Notes: generated by a model from the letters alone, not told the origin. A DNA stretch of 7,872 nt from an uncultured Acidimicrobiales bacterium (GCA_937942965.1 CALDGN010000004.1:1-7872); one strand, 5' to 3'; positions 1 through 7,099 are shown, counted from the first letter of the stretch. Made by a program: numbers and translations.

Positions 1-730
1 CGTGTTCCATATTGGCGAGGACAGCCTCGGTGTACGTGGACTCATGGATGAGCAGGTCGAGCGGTCCCGTTTGGCCGATGAGCGCGGCTGGATCGGCATT
101 GTCGCCAGCGACGAAGATGCGGCGCCCCGCCCGATCCGGACCGATGACGGTGCTGGGGTCGACGGTGCTCCCGTCGTCCAGGACAACCGACTCTCCTCGC
201 TGGAGCTGCGCGAACAGCGGCCCGGCAGGGACACCGGCAGCCGCGGCCGCATCGGGGTCGAACTTGCCGGGGCGTTCGGCTTCGACGATGTGCCAGCCGA
301 CGCTCATGACGCGATGCGTGAGCGGGACGGCGGTGATCGTCTCGTGTTCGGACTCGACAACCACTCCCCCGGCTTCGCCGACTTCGACGAACTCGATCGG
401 GAACTGGAGATACGTCGAGGACAACCTGAGCACCGTCATCACCATCTCTTCGATCCCCACAGGTCCGTAGACCGTGAGCGGGCGCGTCGTATTCGCCATC
501 GAGCGAGACCCGAGCAGGCCGAACAACCCGAAGCAGTGGTCGCCGTGCAGATGGCTGATGAAGACCCGGTTGAGGCGCGCCACCGAGAGCGGCGTACGAA
601 GGAGCTGATGCTGGGTCGCTTCGCCACAATCAAAGAGGTCCCACCGCCCGCCGAGCGAGCGCGCCAAGCCCGTCACGTTGCGCGCATTCGTCGGGGCTCC
701 CGACGACGTGCCGAGAAACGTGAACTCCAT
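1..730 (-). CDS. rnz: Ribonuclease Z (tRNA 3'-processing endonuclease), 3' end outside window
   Basis: Zinc-dependent metallo-beta-lactamase-fold endonuclease that cuts the 3' trailer from tRNA precursors in the cytoplasm. I translated it from the minus strand: it starts MEFTFLGTSSGAPT at the ATG at 730 and stays open for 243 codons to the window edge. The HxHxDH motif is at residues 60-65 (SHLHGDH), with further metal ligands at His139 (PLTHR) and Asp210 (AGDN). Residues about 155-185 (GKFD...GPLFAQLQRGE) match the RNase Z substrate-binding region, and LIHEST is at 228-232. The family is about 300 residues long, so roughly 60 residues, including the last His ligand, lie beyond base 1. No Shine-Dalgarno precedes the ATG. 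It is transcribed divergently from the HNH relic. The family assignment is very secure. Confidence 0.93.
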   Translation of the reverse strand, partial: MEFTFLGTSSGAPTNARNVTGLARSLGGRWDLFDCGEATQHQLLRTPLSVARLNRVFISHLHGDHCFGLFGLLGSRSMANTTRPLTVYGPVGIEEMVMTVLRLSSTYLQFPIEFVEVGEAGGVVVESEHETITAVPLTHRVMSVGWHIVEAERPGKFDPDAAAAAGVPAGPLFAQLQRGESVVLDDGSTVDPSTVIGPDRAGRRIFVAGDNADPAALIGQTGPLDLLIHESTYTEAVLANMEH

Positions 731-800
731 GGCGAGCAGTGTGGCAGTTCGCCCCACCGACCCGCTGCACATTCGGAGCGGGCCAGTGCAGCGCGACGGT

Positions 801-1327
801 GCCCGCAAGGCGTCGATTTGGATCGGTGCCAACACGGCGGCCTCACCGGCAGAGACCCGGCACGACATCCGCACGGTGACGTGGCTGGCTGACTTCGGCG
901 CCTTTACCGACGCCTACCAAGCCGGCGTGCTGAGCCGGCGCCACATTGACCGGCTGCGAGAGGCCGACCGTCCGGTCACCCGACTCGCGCTCCGGCAAGA
1001 CCAGCAGCTCTGCTCGGCGTCGCCGAGCTGCGGCGAATTGTGCTGTCAGCAGACAGCCGACCCGTGGACATCTCGGTCAAGGCCCGTTCGTTCCCACAGT
1101 GGATGCGCGATGCCGGGCTGGTCGCCAGCCGGGGCAGGTGTAGTGAAAACGGCTGCGACGCCCACCTCCACTGGCTCCATGCGGATCATGTCCGCCCCGT
1201 CGCTAAAGGAGGCGAAACCCGCCTCGACAACGAACAACCACTCTGCTCAAGCGGCAACCAGGCCAAGTCCGACCGATGGTCTCCGGCAGAACCGACCGGC
1301 CGACCACCCGACAGACCAGCAGCGTGA
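801..1327 (+). pseudogene. Relic of a DUF222 / HNH endonuclease gene (13E12-repeat type), internally deleted and frameshifted
   Basis: Two homologous pieces lie in different frames. From 801 to about 1000 one frame reads ASIWIGANTAASPAETRHDI, then FGAFTDAYQAGVLSRRHIDRL, which resembles the helical part of DUF222 proteins. From about 1010 another frame reads LLGVAELRRIVLS and runs into an HNH domain: CSENGC at 1139-1156, LHADH around 1175-1189, GGETRLDN, then CSSGNQAKSD, with its stop at 1325-1327. Intact relatives are about 400 residues or more. Here the N-terminal end and most of the middle are gone, and the junction near 1000-1012 changes frame. In the last motif Gly (codon 1253-1255) stands where an HNH nuclease usually has His. 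Relatives are multicopy in actinobacterial genomes and are often decayed. The product is almost certainly inactive. The left limit is approximate. Confidence 0.72.
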
Positions 1328-1383
1328 TGCACGCGTCCGCCAATCCAATGCTCGCACCGTCCGCCGATACGTCGCGGACTCGT

Positions 1384-1389
1384 TAGCCT
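1384..1389 (+). promoter_or_regulatory. Putative -10 element (TAGCCT) of a leaderless efp transcript
   Basis: TAGCCT fits the actinobacterial TAnnnT -10 pattern and ends 7 bases before the efp ATG, so transcription would start at or within one base of the start codon. No Shine-Dalgarno lies ahead of the ATG, in keeping with a leaderless message. No good -35 hexamer is visible at 17 bases spacing, so this rests on the -10 and the spacing only. Confidence 0.42.
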
Positions 1390-1396
1390 GCACGCC

Positions 1397-1960
1397 ATGC
1401 CTATCGTCTCGACGAACGACCTGAAGACCGGTATGACCCTGGAGATCGACGGCAACCTCATGCAGGTTGTCGACTTCCAGCACGTCAAGCCCGGCAAGGG
1501 CCATGCCTTCGTGCGCACCACGCTCCGCAACTCCCGCACCGGCTCGACCGTCGACAAGACCTTCCGCGCCGGCGAAAAGGTCGAGCGGGCCATGATCGAC
1601 AAGCGCGAGATGCAGTACCTGTACCGCGATGGCGACAACTACGTCTTCATGGACAACGAGAGCTACGACCAGCTCAACGTCGAGCCGGCGATGCTCGGCG
1701 ATGCTGCGAACTATCTCATCGAGACGAACAACGCGATCCTGCTCATGTTCGGCACCGAGATCATCGGCGTCGATCTTCCTGCATCGGTCGAGCTGACCAT
1801 CGAACTCACCGAACCGGGCGTCCAGGGTGACCGCGTATCCGGTGCCTCCAAGCCAGCCACGCTCGTGACCGGCCTCGTCGTCCAAGTGCCACTGTTCATC
1901 GAACAGGGCGAGACGATCAAGGTCGACACGCGCAGCGGCGACTACCTCGGTCGCGCCTAA
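1397..1960 (+). CDS. efp: Translation elongation factor P
   Basis: EF-P binds beside the peptidyl-tRNA on the ribosome and relieves stalling at consecutive prolines. The 187-residue product has the normal family length and three beta-barrel domains. The N-terminal KOW-like domain carries the loop KPGKGHAFVRT at residues 31-41, and Lys34 (codon 1496-1498) is the tip residue that many bacteria modify. The C-terminal signature runs from VQGDRVSGASKPATL (about 143-157) to VDTRSGDYLGRA at the end. No EpmA/EpmB-type modification gene is in the window, so whether Lys34 is modified cannot be told. The ATG at 1397 gives the conserved start MPIVSTNDLK. The nusB start follows the TAA directly, so the two are very probably co-transcribed. 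In many actinobacteria efp follows pepQ in the same direction; here it faces that gene. Confidence 0.97.
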   Translation: MPIVSTNDLKTGMTLEIDGNLMQVVDFQHVKPGKGHAFVRTTLRNSRTGSTVDKTFRAGEKVERAMIDKREMQYLYRDGDNYVFMDNESYDQLNVEPAMLGDAANYLIETNNAILLMFGTEIIGVDLPASVELTIELTEPGVQGDRVSGASKPATLVTGLVVQVPLFIEQGETIKVDTRSGDYLGRA

Positions 1961-2368
1961 GTGAACGACGCCCCCGTCGGGCCGGGCAGGCACGAAGCCC
2001 GCGAACGCGCCATCGAACTTCTCTACGAAGCCGACGCGCGCTCCGCGAAACCAGACGAAATCCTCGACGCACTCCCGCTCGACCCTGATCCTTACGCGGC
2101 CGCGGCATTCACCGGCGTCTCCGAGGCACAGATCCGCATCGACGAAGTGATCGAAGAGTTCAGCACCGGCTGGTCGGTGCACCGCATGCCGGTCGTCGAC
2201 CGGGCGATCCTTCGCCTGGCGGTGTGGGAACTCATCGACCGCCCCGACGTGCCAACCGCCGTCGTGCTCAACGAGGCGGTCGAGCTGGCCAAGGACTACT
2301 CCACCGAGCGCTCGCCAGCCTTCATCAACGGCGTGCTCGACGCCGTTGCCGCCAACGTCCGCGACTGA
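1961..2368 (+). CDS. nusB: Transcription antitermination factor NusB
   Basis: NusB is a small all-helical RNA-binding protein that, with NusE (ribosomal protein S10), binds boxA in rRNA leaders and stops premature termination. The 135-residue product is of normal length. Visible family landmarks are RHEARERAIELLYEAD at residues 10-25, MPVVDRAILRLAVWEL around 76-91, and NEAVELAKDYSTERSPAFINGVLD near 104-127, the last being the most conserved block. The GTG start abuts the efp TAA with no gap and no recognisable Shine-Dalgarno, which suggests termination-reinitiation coupling. No in-frame alternative start downstream would keep the conserved first helix. The efp-nusB pair is a standard actinobacterial arrangement. 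Confidence 0.95.
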   Translation: MNDAPVGPGRHEARERAIELLYEADARSAKPDEILDALPLDPDPYAAAAFTGVSEAQIRIDEVIEEFSTGWSVHRMPVVDRAILRLAVWELIDRPDVPTAVVLNEAVELAKDYSTERSPAFINGVLDAVAANVRD

Positions 2369-2377
2369 ACCAACACC

Positions 2378-2905
2378 GTGCGGCTGACGGTCCCGACTCC
2401 CCCACTGAGCTGGGACGGCGGGGCGCTGCGCCCTTGGCACGACGACGACGCGCCGACGCTCACTGCTGCCTGGCACGATCGCGAGATCGCACGCTGGAAT
2501 CCGGTCCCGCCGGACCCTTCGGACGAGCGAGCCGCAGGCTGGATTGCGGGCTGCGACCAACGGCTCGTTGACGGCCGATCACTCGATCTGTGCATCGTCG
2601 CGGCCGAGACCGACGACGTCGTGGGCGAAGTCGGCCTGTCCGGATTCGACTGGGACAGACGGGCCGCCCTTATTGGCTACTGGCTGTTGCCCGCCGGGCG
2701 AGGGGCCGGACTCGCGACGAACGCGACGTCAGCGCTCGCCGACTGGGCGTTCAGCGAACTGGGGCTGTCGGTGGTTGTTGCCCGCTGCAACAGCGCAAAC
2801 CTCGCGTCACAGGCAGTGGCGCAACGTGCCGGCTTCAGCCACGCCCATAGCGATGGTGAAGGGCACGAACTCTGGGTCCGGCGCTCCACCAACCCGAACC
2901 GATAA
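2378..2905 (+). CDS. GNAT-family N-acetyltransferase, RimJ/RimL-like
   Basis: A 175-residue single-domain protein of the Gcn5-related fold that transfers an acetyl group from acetyl-CoA to an amine. It opens with LRPWHDDDAPTLTAAW (about 17-32), the usual first strand and helix of the RimJ/RimL subgroup. It then shows VVGEVGLSGFD, followed by AALIGYWLLPAGRGAGLATN (about 98-117), in which RGAGLA is the acetyl-CoA pyrophosphate-binding loop. ARCNSANLASQAVAQRAGF (about 136-154) is the typical NxxSxxvxxkxGF block. The substrate cannot be read from sequence: members act on ribosomal protein N-termini, antibiotics or small metabolites. The GTG start lies 9 bases after the nusB stop with no clear ribosome binding site, so it probably belongs to the efp-nusB transcript. 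Confidence 0.86.
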   Translation: MRLTVPTPPLSWDGGALRPWHDDDAPTLTAAWHDREIARWNPVPPDPSDERAAGWIAGCDQRLVDGRSLDLCIVAAETDDVVGEVGLSGFDWDRRAALIGYWLLPAGRGAGLATNATSALADWAFSELGLSVVVARCNSANLASQAVAQRAGFSHAHSDGEGHELWVRRSTNPNR

Positions 2906-2971
2906 CCCGACGCCACCCGACATGTCGTCCCGACTACCGTCAGGGACAAGAATCCCAAAGGAGCCACCCCG
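2906..2971 (+). promoter_or_regulatory. Upstream region of the lipoprotein gene with CCCGAC repeats and a 10-base palindrome
   Basis: This 66-base gap holds three copies of CCCGAC (2906-2911, 2916-2921, 2929-2934) and the perfect palindrome CGACATGTCG (2918-2927). A TACCGT at 2935-2940 could be a -10 box, with a start point near 2947. No convincing -35 is present. The repeats could be an operator but could also be chance in GC-rich DNA. Confidence 0.25.
2957..2963 (+). promoter_or_regulatory. Ribosome binding site AAAGGAG of the lipoprotein gene
   Basis: AAAGGAG lies 8 bases ahead of the ATG at 2972 and pairs well with the 16S rRNA tail. It settles the start of the lipoprotein gene. It also stands out because the other genes of this window have weak or no Shine-Dalgarno sequences. 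Confidence 0.8.
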
Positions 2972-4093
2972 ATGCGATCTCTGCCACTGATCCTCGCGCT
3001 TGTCCTCGCCCTCTTCGCCTCCGCATGCGGTAGCGGCGAGAGTGAGTCGGTCGCGTCAGCGCTCTTGGACGACCCGAACCGTCCCACCTCGTTCCAGGAC
3101 CTCGAAATCGAGTCCCCCATCGCCGAGCTGTTGGGCTTCGACTTTGGCGACAACGATGACATGGAGCAAGAGTTCGCCAACATGCAGCGCGAGGCCGAAG
3201 AGGTCATCGCCGCCTGCATGATCGACCAAGGATTCGACTACTCGCCCCAGATCATGGATCAGGGCTTCTTCGTCGGCGGCCCGTTCGCCGGCAGCGATGG
3301 CCTGGCCTACTACAGCGACGAGTGGGTTGCCAAGTATGGGTTCGGCGTGAGTACCCAGCGCTTCCCCCAGAGCCAAGTTGGTTCCGATCTCATCGGTTTC
3401 GACGACTCGGCGATGCCCGAGTTCGACGAAGGCCCCCAAGACCCCAACCAGGCCTACCTCGAGTCGCTGACCGAGGGTGAACGCCAGGCCTACGAAGAAG
3501 CGCTGTGGGGCACGCCACCTGACTTCAGCAATATGGATCCGGACGACATGGACTCCATGGTTTTCGAACCCGAGGGCTGCCAGGGCGAAGCCTTCGAGCA
3601 GGTCTACAACGAAGGCCCCGGCGGCGGCATGGAGTTCTTCGAGGCCTTCGGCGACCAGCTTGAAGCAATGGAAGAACGAGCCGAGGCCGACCCCCGGGTC
3701 GTCGAATACCGAGCCGACGTCGCGGCTTGCGTGTCCGACAAGGGCTTCGTGTGGACTGGCGAAGAGGACCCATGGGAGTACTTCGAGCCGAAGCTGAGTG
3801 GCATCGGGAACGACATGATGATGGCCGACCCGTTCGCCGACGCCGACGTCAACCCCGAGGAGATGTCCGACCGTGAGCTCGAGGAGTTCTTCGCCGAACT
3901 GAACACGCTCTCCGACGAAGACCGCGCCAAGTTGGCAGCTGTCCAAGCCGAAGAGATCGAACTCGCGACCATCGTCGTCGGCTGTGGTGGCGGCGAACTC
4001 AACGAGCAGTACTTCCTGGGAGAGATTCGCTTGGAGTACGAGAACGAGTTCATGGCCCAGAACGCCGACGCACTGGCTGAATTCTCAAACTAG
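2972..4093 (+). CDS. Acidic secreted lipoprotein of unknown function with two cysteine-pair modules
   Basis: A 373-residue predicted lipoprotein. Residues 1-18 are a short signal peptide (MRSLP, then a hydrophobic stretch) ending in the lipobox ASAC, with Cys19 as the expected lipidated residue. A Ser/Gly/Glu-rich linker follows. The mature part is very rich in Asp and Glu. Its only other cysteines are Cys82, Cys203, Cys253 and Cys338. Cys82 and Cys253 sit in matching motifs, AACMIDQGFDY and AACVSDKGFVW; Cys203 and Cys338 sit in GC contexts (EGCQGEAFEQVY and VGCGGGELNEQYF). This suggests two diverged modules, each closed by a disulfide outside the cell. YLESLTEGERQAYEEALWG (162-180) and LNTLSDEDRAKLAAVQAEE (310-328) lie ahead of the second cysteine of each module. 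I know similar uncharacterised actinobacterial lipoproteins but no function. Its own good ribosome binding site is present. Confidence 0.85.
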   Translation: MRSLPLILALVLALFASACGSGESESVASALLDDPNRPTSFQDLEIESPIAELLGFDFGDNDDMEQEFANMQREAEEVIAACMIDQGFDYSPQIMDQGFFVGGPFAGSDGLAYYSDEWVAKYGFGVSTQRFPQSQVGSDLIGFDDSAMPEFDEGPQDPNQAYLESLTEGERQAYEEALWGTPPDFSNMDPDDMDSMVFEPEGCQGEAFEQVYNEGPGGGMEFFEAFGDQLEAMEERAEADPRVVEYRADVAACVSDKGFVWTGEEDPWEYFEPKLSGIGNDMMMADPFADADVNPEEMSDRELEEFFAELNTLSDEDRAKLAAVQAEEIELATIVVGCGGGELNEQYFLGEIRLEYENEFMAQNADALAEFSN

Positions 4094-5214
4094 ATCTCGG
4101 GGTCCTTGGGGAAGCTCGTAAGCCGCTCGGCGCCATCGATGGTGGCGACGCAGGTGTCTTCGATGCGAACCCCGGCAAGACCTCGCAGGTAGACGCCTGG
4201 CTCGACCGTGGCGACGGTGCCGGCCTCGTAGACGTCGTCGGCGCCGCTCGTCGCTGCGACGCGTGGCAGTTCGTGGATATCGAGCCCCACGCCGTGTCCC
4301 GTGCCGTGGGTGAAGCTGTCCGCCCAACCGGCGTCAGCGATGACGGAGCGAGCGGCCCGGTCGACGGCGTTCGTCTCGGCGCCAACAACCATGGCGTCGA
4401 CCCCGGCTTGTTGCGCAGCGATCACGGTGTCGTAGTGGCGCGCCTGGTCGGCCGTCAGCGACCCGACGCAGAACGTGCGGGTCATGTCGCTGCGGTAGCC
4501 ATCGACTCGCCCGCCGACGTCGACGATGACGAGGTCACCGGGCTCGATCACCCGTTCGACGGGCGCATGATGCGGGATCGCTCCGTTCGGGCCTGATGCC
4601 ACGATCGTGTCGAACCCGAGGTTGGTCTCGACCGTATGGGCTGCAGCTCCGTTGGCCCGGATCTGCGCCTCGAGCGCAGCAGCGAAGGCTCGCTCGGTGG
4701 GCTGGTCGCGCAACATCGGTGTGATGGTCCGCAGCGCATCATCGACGAGGTCAGCGGCAGCACGGATGCGAGCGAGCTCGGCCTCGTCCTTGACCGCCCG
4801 CACTCGATCGAGCACCTCGCCCGTCGCCACGATCTCGTGATCAGGAAGCCAGCGCCCGGCAATGTCACGTTGCTGCATCCACGTGACGTATTCGGCTTCG
4901 AGAGCCACCGTCGACGCTCCGTCGAGCCGTTCAGCGATGCGGGCGCCGAGGTCAGCTCGGGCGATCACGATCTCGGCCGACGAGCCGGCCTCAGCCAGCT
5001 CTCGCGGCGCCCGGTCGGCGTAGCGGCTGTCGGTGAACAGGGTGATCCGGTCGTCGGTCAGCAGCACCGTTGCGTTTGAGCCCGCAAATCCGGTCAGCCA
5101 ACGGATGTTGCTCAGCCCGGTCACAATCATGGCGTCGGTGTTCGTTGCCGCAACGGCCGCCTGGGCCCGCGCTTCGCGCCTGGCGACGCTGACCGGCGGC
5201 AAGGACACCAGCAT
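4090..5214 (-). CDS. pepQ: M24-family Xaa-Pro aminopeptidase/dipeptidase
   Basis: A cytoplasmic dinuclear-metal peptidase of the pita-bread fold that removes residues next to proline. The 374-residue product has the creatinase-like N-terminal domain (about 1-130, with SNIRWLTGFAGSNA at 35-48) and the M24 catalytic domain. The five metal ligands are visible: Asp232 (VDVGG), Asp243 (RSDMTRTF), His307 (GTGHGVGLDIHE), Glu338 (VEPGVYL) and Glu352 (RIEDT). PHH at 214-216 matches the conserved substrate-site His region. Its ATG overlaps the aroB stop by one base (TAATG on the minus strand), so translation is likely coupled. In actinobacteria the gene in this place is usually called pepQ or pepP; sequence alone does not decide between aminopeptidase P and prolidase. 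Its stop shares CTAG with the facing lipoprotein gene. Confidence 0.92.
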   Translation of the reverse strand: MLVSLPPVSVARREARAQAAVAATNTDAMIVTGLSNIRWLTGFAGSNATVLLTDDRITLFTDSRYADRAPRELAEAGSSAEIVIARADLGARIAERLDGASTVALEAEYVTWMQQRDIAGRWLPDHEIVATGEVLDRVRAVKDEAELARIRAAADLVDDALRTITPMLRDQPTERAFAAALEAQIRANGAAAHTVETNLGFDTIVASGPNGAIPHHAPVERVIEPGDLVIVDVGGRVDGYRSDMTRTFCVGSLTADQARHYDTVIAAQQAGVDAMVVGAETNAVDRAARSVIADAGWADSFTHGTGHGVGLDIHELPRVAATSGADDVYEAGTVATVEPGVYLRGLAGVRIEDTCVATIDGAERLTSFPKDPEI

Positions 5215-6218
5215 TAGCGGAGTGCTTCGAATGCGTCTCGCAGCACGCCCGGGTCGGGGTCAACGACGGTCTCGACGCCATTCGGTCCGTCGAGCACCAT
5301 GGTGACACCGTCGAGTGCCTTCTTGTCTCGGCTGAACAGCGCCAGCACTTCTTCGGCATCGGCGCCAGCGGGCACGTGATCGACGAGCCCGTACTCGGCA
5401 ACGACACGACGATGTTCGGCGAGGTCGGCAGCGTCGATGCGGCCGAGCCGGTGTGCGACTTCGCCGGCATAGATCACGCCAACCGCGACCGCTTCGCCGT
5501 GGCGCAGGTCGAAGCCGCCCTGGATCTCGAGCGCGTGGGCGAGGGTGTGGCCGTAGTTCAGGATCGCTCGCCGGCCGCCTTCGCGTTCGTCGGCGGCGAC
5601 GACTTCGGCCTTGATACGCACGCATGCTGCGACTCGTTCGGGAAGCTCTTCGGCGTCGAGACGCCCGCCACCCAAGAAGTGATACTTAGCCAGCTCTCCC
5701 AGGCCGCTGCGGTACTCCCGCTCGGGCAAGGTCGCCAACGATGCGGTGTCACAGATCACGCCAGCGGGCTGCCAGAACGCCCCGACGAGGTTCTTGCCTT
5801 CGGGGAGGTTCACCCCAGTCTTGCCGCCGATCGCGGCGTCGATCTGGCCGAGCAGCGTTGTCGACACGTACACGGCGTCGATGCCCCGGTGATACACCGA
5901 GGCGGCGAACCCAGCCACGTCAGTAACCAGGCCTCCGCCAACGCCGACCACGACGTCGTTGCGGGTCATGCCCCACTCGGCGAAGCCACGACACAGCGTC
6001 TCGATCGTCGAAAGCGACTTGTGGGCCTCGCCCTCGCCGATGGTGAAGATCCGCTGCTCGATACCGGTTTCAACCTGCACGGGAATCGAGTCCTGCGTGA
6101 CGATGGCCGCCCGCTTGGCTTTCGCCGGGATGAGCGTGCCCAACTCGTGTACGGCGCCATCGCCGACGATGACGTCGTAGCTACGGCCGTCGGCGAGCGG
6201 AACAGGAACGATGATCAC
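5214..6218 (-). CDS. aroB: 3-dehydroquinate synthase
   Basis: Second step of the shikimate pathway: turns DAHP into 3-dehydroquinate with NAD+ and a divalent metal, usually zinc, in the cytoplasm. The 334-residue length is a little short of the usual 350-360. Landmarks are the NAD-binding VGVGGGLVTDVAGFAAS (91-107), STTLLGQIDAAIGGKTGVNL (119-138), EGKNLVGAFWQP (140-151), and the metal ligands Glu175 (GLGELAKYHF), His224 (NYGHTLAHALE) and His240 (LRHGEAVAVG). The SRDKK motif is near 296-300. The start is GTG at 6218, 35 bases after the aroE stop. No Shine-Dalgarno precedes it, and a TAACCT lies just upstream, so an internal leaderless promoter is possible. aroK, which usually precedes aroB in actinobacteria, is not present here. 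Confidence 0.96.
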   Translation of the reverse strand: MIIVPVPLADGRSYDVIVGDGAVHELGTLIPAKAKRAAIVTQDSIPVQVETGIEQRIFTIGEGEAHKSLSTIETLCRGFAEWGMTRNDVVVGVGGGLVTDVAGFAASVYHRGIDAVYVSTTLLGQIDAAIGGKTGVNLPEGKNLVGAFWQPAGVICDTASLATLPEREYRSGLGELAKYHFLGGGRLDAEELPERVAACVRIKAEVVAADEREGGRRAILNYGHTLAHALEIQGGFDLRHGEAVAVGVIYAGEVAHRLGRIDAADLAEHRRVVAEYGLVDHVPAGADAEEVLALFSRDKKALDGVTMVLDGPNGVETVVDPDPGVLRDAFEALR

Positions 6219-6224
6219 GCCCCG

Positions 6225-6230
6225 AGGTTA
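6225..6230 (-). promoter_or_regulatory. Putative -10 element (TAACCT) of an internal leaderless aroB promoter
   Basis: On the minus strand TAACCT is followed by six bases and then the GTG of aroB, the spacing expected if transcription begins on the first base of the start codon. It lies in the 35-base gap between aroE and aroB, where no Shine-Dalgarno can be found. No good -35 is seen at the usual distance. The layout parallels the one ahead of efp. Confidence 0.4.
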
Positions 6231-6253
6231 CCGAAGCTGTTCGAGGCAATGGC

Positions 6254-7081
6254 TCAGATTGTGTCGGCCACTGCTGTCTGCATTGCATCGATTGGCGCAT
6301 CGAGGCCAGTCCAATGCTCGAAGGCGACTGCCGCTTGGAAGACCAGCATCGACAGGCCGTTCTGGTGGCGCAGTCCACGATCTGCTGCCGCCCGGAGCAA
6401 CGGCGTTGCGGCCGGGTGGTAGATCAGATCGCTGACGACCGCATCGTCTCGGAGCACGCCGACATCGAACGGCACCGCGTCTTCGTGGCCAGCCCCGGCC
6501 ATGCCGAGTGGCGTGCCATTGATGACCAGGTCGGCGTCGCTCAGATCTTCGGCGGATCCAACGCTCCCGCGGTCGCCCGCATGGGCGGCTGCTTCGACCG
6601 CTCGATCGGCATTGCGGTTCACGACCACGATGTGGTCAGCGCCTGCGTCGACGAGGGCACGCACGACCGCTCGTGCCGCTCCCCCAGCTCCGACCATCAC
6701 GCAGCGAAGGCCGGACACATCGACGCCGAGCTCAGCGCGTAGACCGCGCACGTACCCTTCGCCGTCGGTGCTGTCGGCGGCGATCGAGTCGCCCTGCCAG
6801 TAGATGCAGTTGCCCGACGCCAGGCCCTCGGCGGCGGGCGACACGACATCGCATGCGGCCAGGACATCGGTCTTGTGCGGCATCGTCACCGACATGCCGA
6901 GCCACTCGAAGCGACGCATGGCGTCGACCGCAGACGCAGCCTCGCCGGCAGCCACTGGCGTCGCGGTATAGACCGCGTCGAAACCCGTGGCAGCGAACGC
7001 CGCGTTATGGATCGCTGGTGAGAACGAATGGCGCACGGGCGAACCGATGACCGTGGCGAGACGCGTGTGACCGGAGATCAT
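6254..7081 (-). CDS. aroE: Shikimate 5-dehydrogenase
   Basis: Fourth step of the shikimate pathway: reduces 3-dehydroshikimate to shikimate with NADPH. The 275-residue product is full length. The shikimate-binding SFSPAIHN is at 19-26, and SVTMPHK at 64-70 carries the catalytic Lys70. Asn91 and Asp106 (STDGEG) occupy the other substrate-site positions. The nucleotide-binding MVGAGGAARAV is at 129-139, followed by NRNADR (155-160), whose Arg would contact the NADP phosphate. Near the end are NGTPLGM (188-194), SDLIYHPAATPLL (217-229) and NGLSMLVFQAAVAF with Gln249. Ser104 stands where most AroE have Asn in the NTD motif, and Ser64 where most have Asn in NVTxPxK; both are mild deviations. It begins 18 bases after the mltG stop, with only a weak AGG at a suitable distance. 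Confidence 0.95.
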   Translation of the reverse strand: MISGHTRLATVIGSPVRHSFSPAIHNAAFAATGFDAVYTATPVAAGEAASAVDAMRRFEWLGMSVTMPHKTDVLAACDVVSPAAEGLASGNCIYWQGDSIAADSTDGEGYVRGLRAELGVDVSGLRCVMVGAGGAARAVVRALVDAGADHIVVVNRNADRAVEAAAHAGDRGSVGSAEDLSDADLVINGTPLGMAGAGHEDAVPFDVGVLRDDAVVSDLIYHPAATPLLRAAADRGLRHQNGLSMLVFQAAVAFEHWTGLDAPIDAMQTAVADTI

Positions 7082-7099
7082 TGCAAGAGCCTGTGGTGC

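Noticed and set aside
2..892. Plus-strand open frame of 296 codons over the left edge
   Set aside because: The minus strand encodes ribonuclease Z with all visible metal ligands; the plus frame is low-complexity, Arg/Asp-rich shadow.
1328..1396. Search for a terminator or small RNA between the HNH relic and efp
   Set aside because: No stable hairpin followed by a T-run is visible; only the putative -10 box of efp can be supported.
1247..2560. Long open frame of 437 codons on the minus strand opposite efp, nusB and the GNAT gene
   Set aside because: The plus strand carries three clearly recognisable proteins here. The antisense frame has no family motif and is the usual shadow frame of GC-rich coding DNA.
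3056..3946. 296-codon open frame opposite the lipoprotein gene
   Set aside because: It mirrors the Asp/Glu codons of the lipoprotein in antisense and has no recognisable domain, ribosome binding site or upstream promoter.
4060..4130. Search for a bidirectional terminator at the convergent junction
   Set aside because: No inverted repeat longer than the CTAG itself and no flanking T-runs were seen.
5376..6422. 348-codon plus-strand open frame opposite aroB
   Set aside because: AroB on the minus strand has all its active-site motifs; this frame has no domain signature and runs across the aroE-aroB gap.
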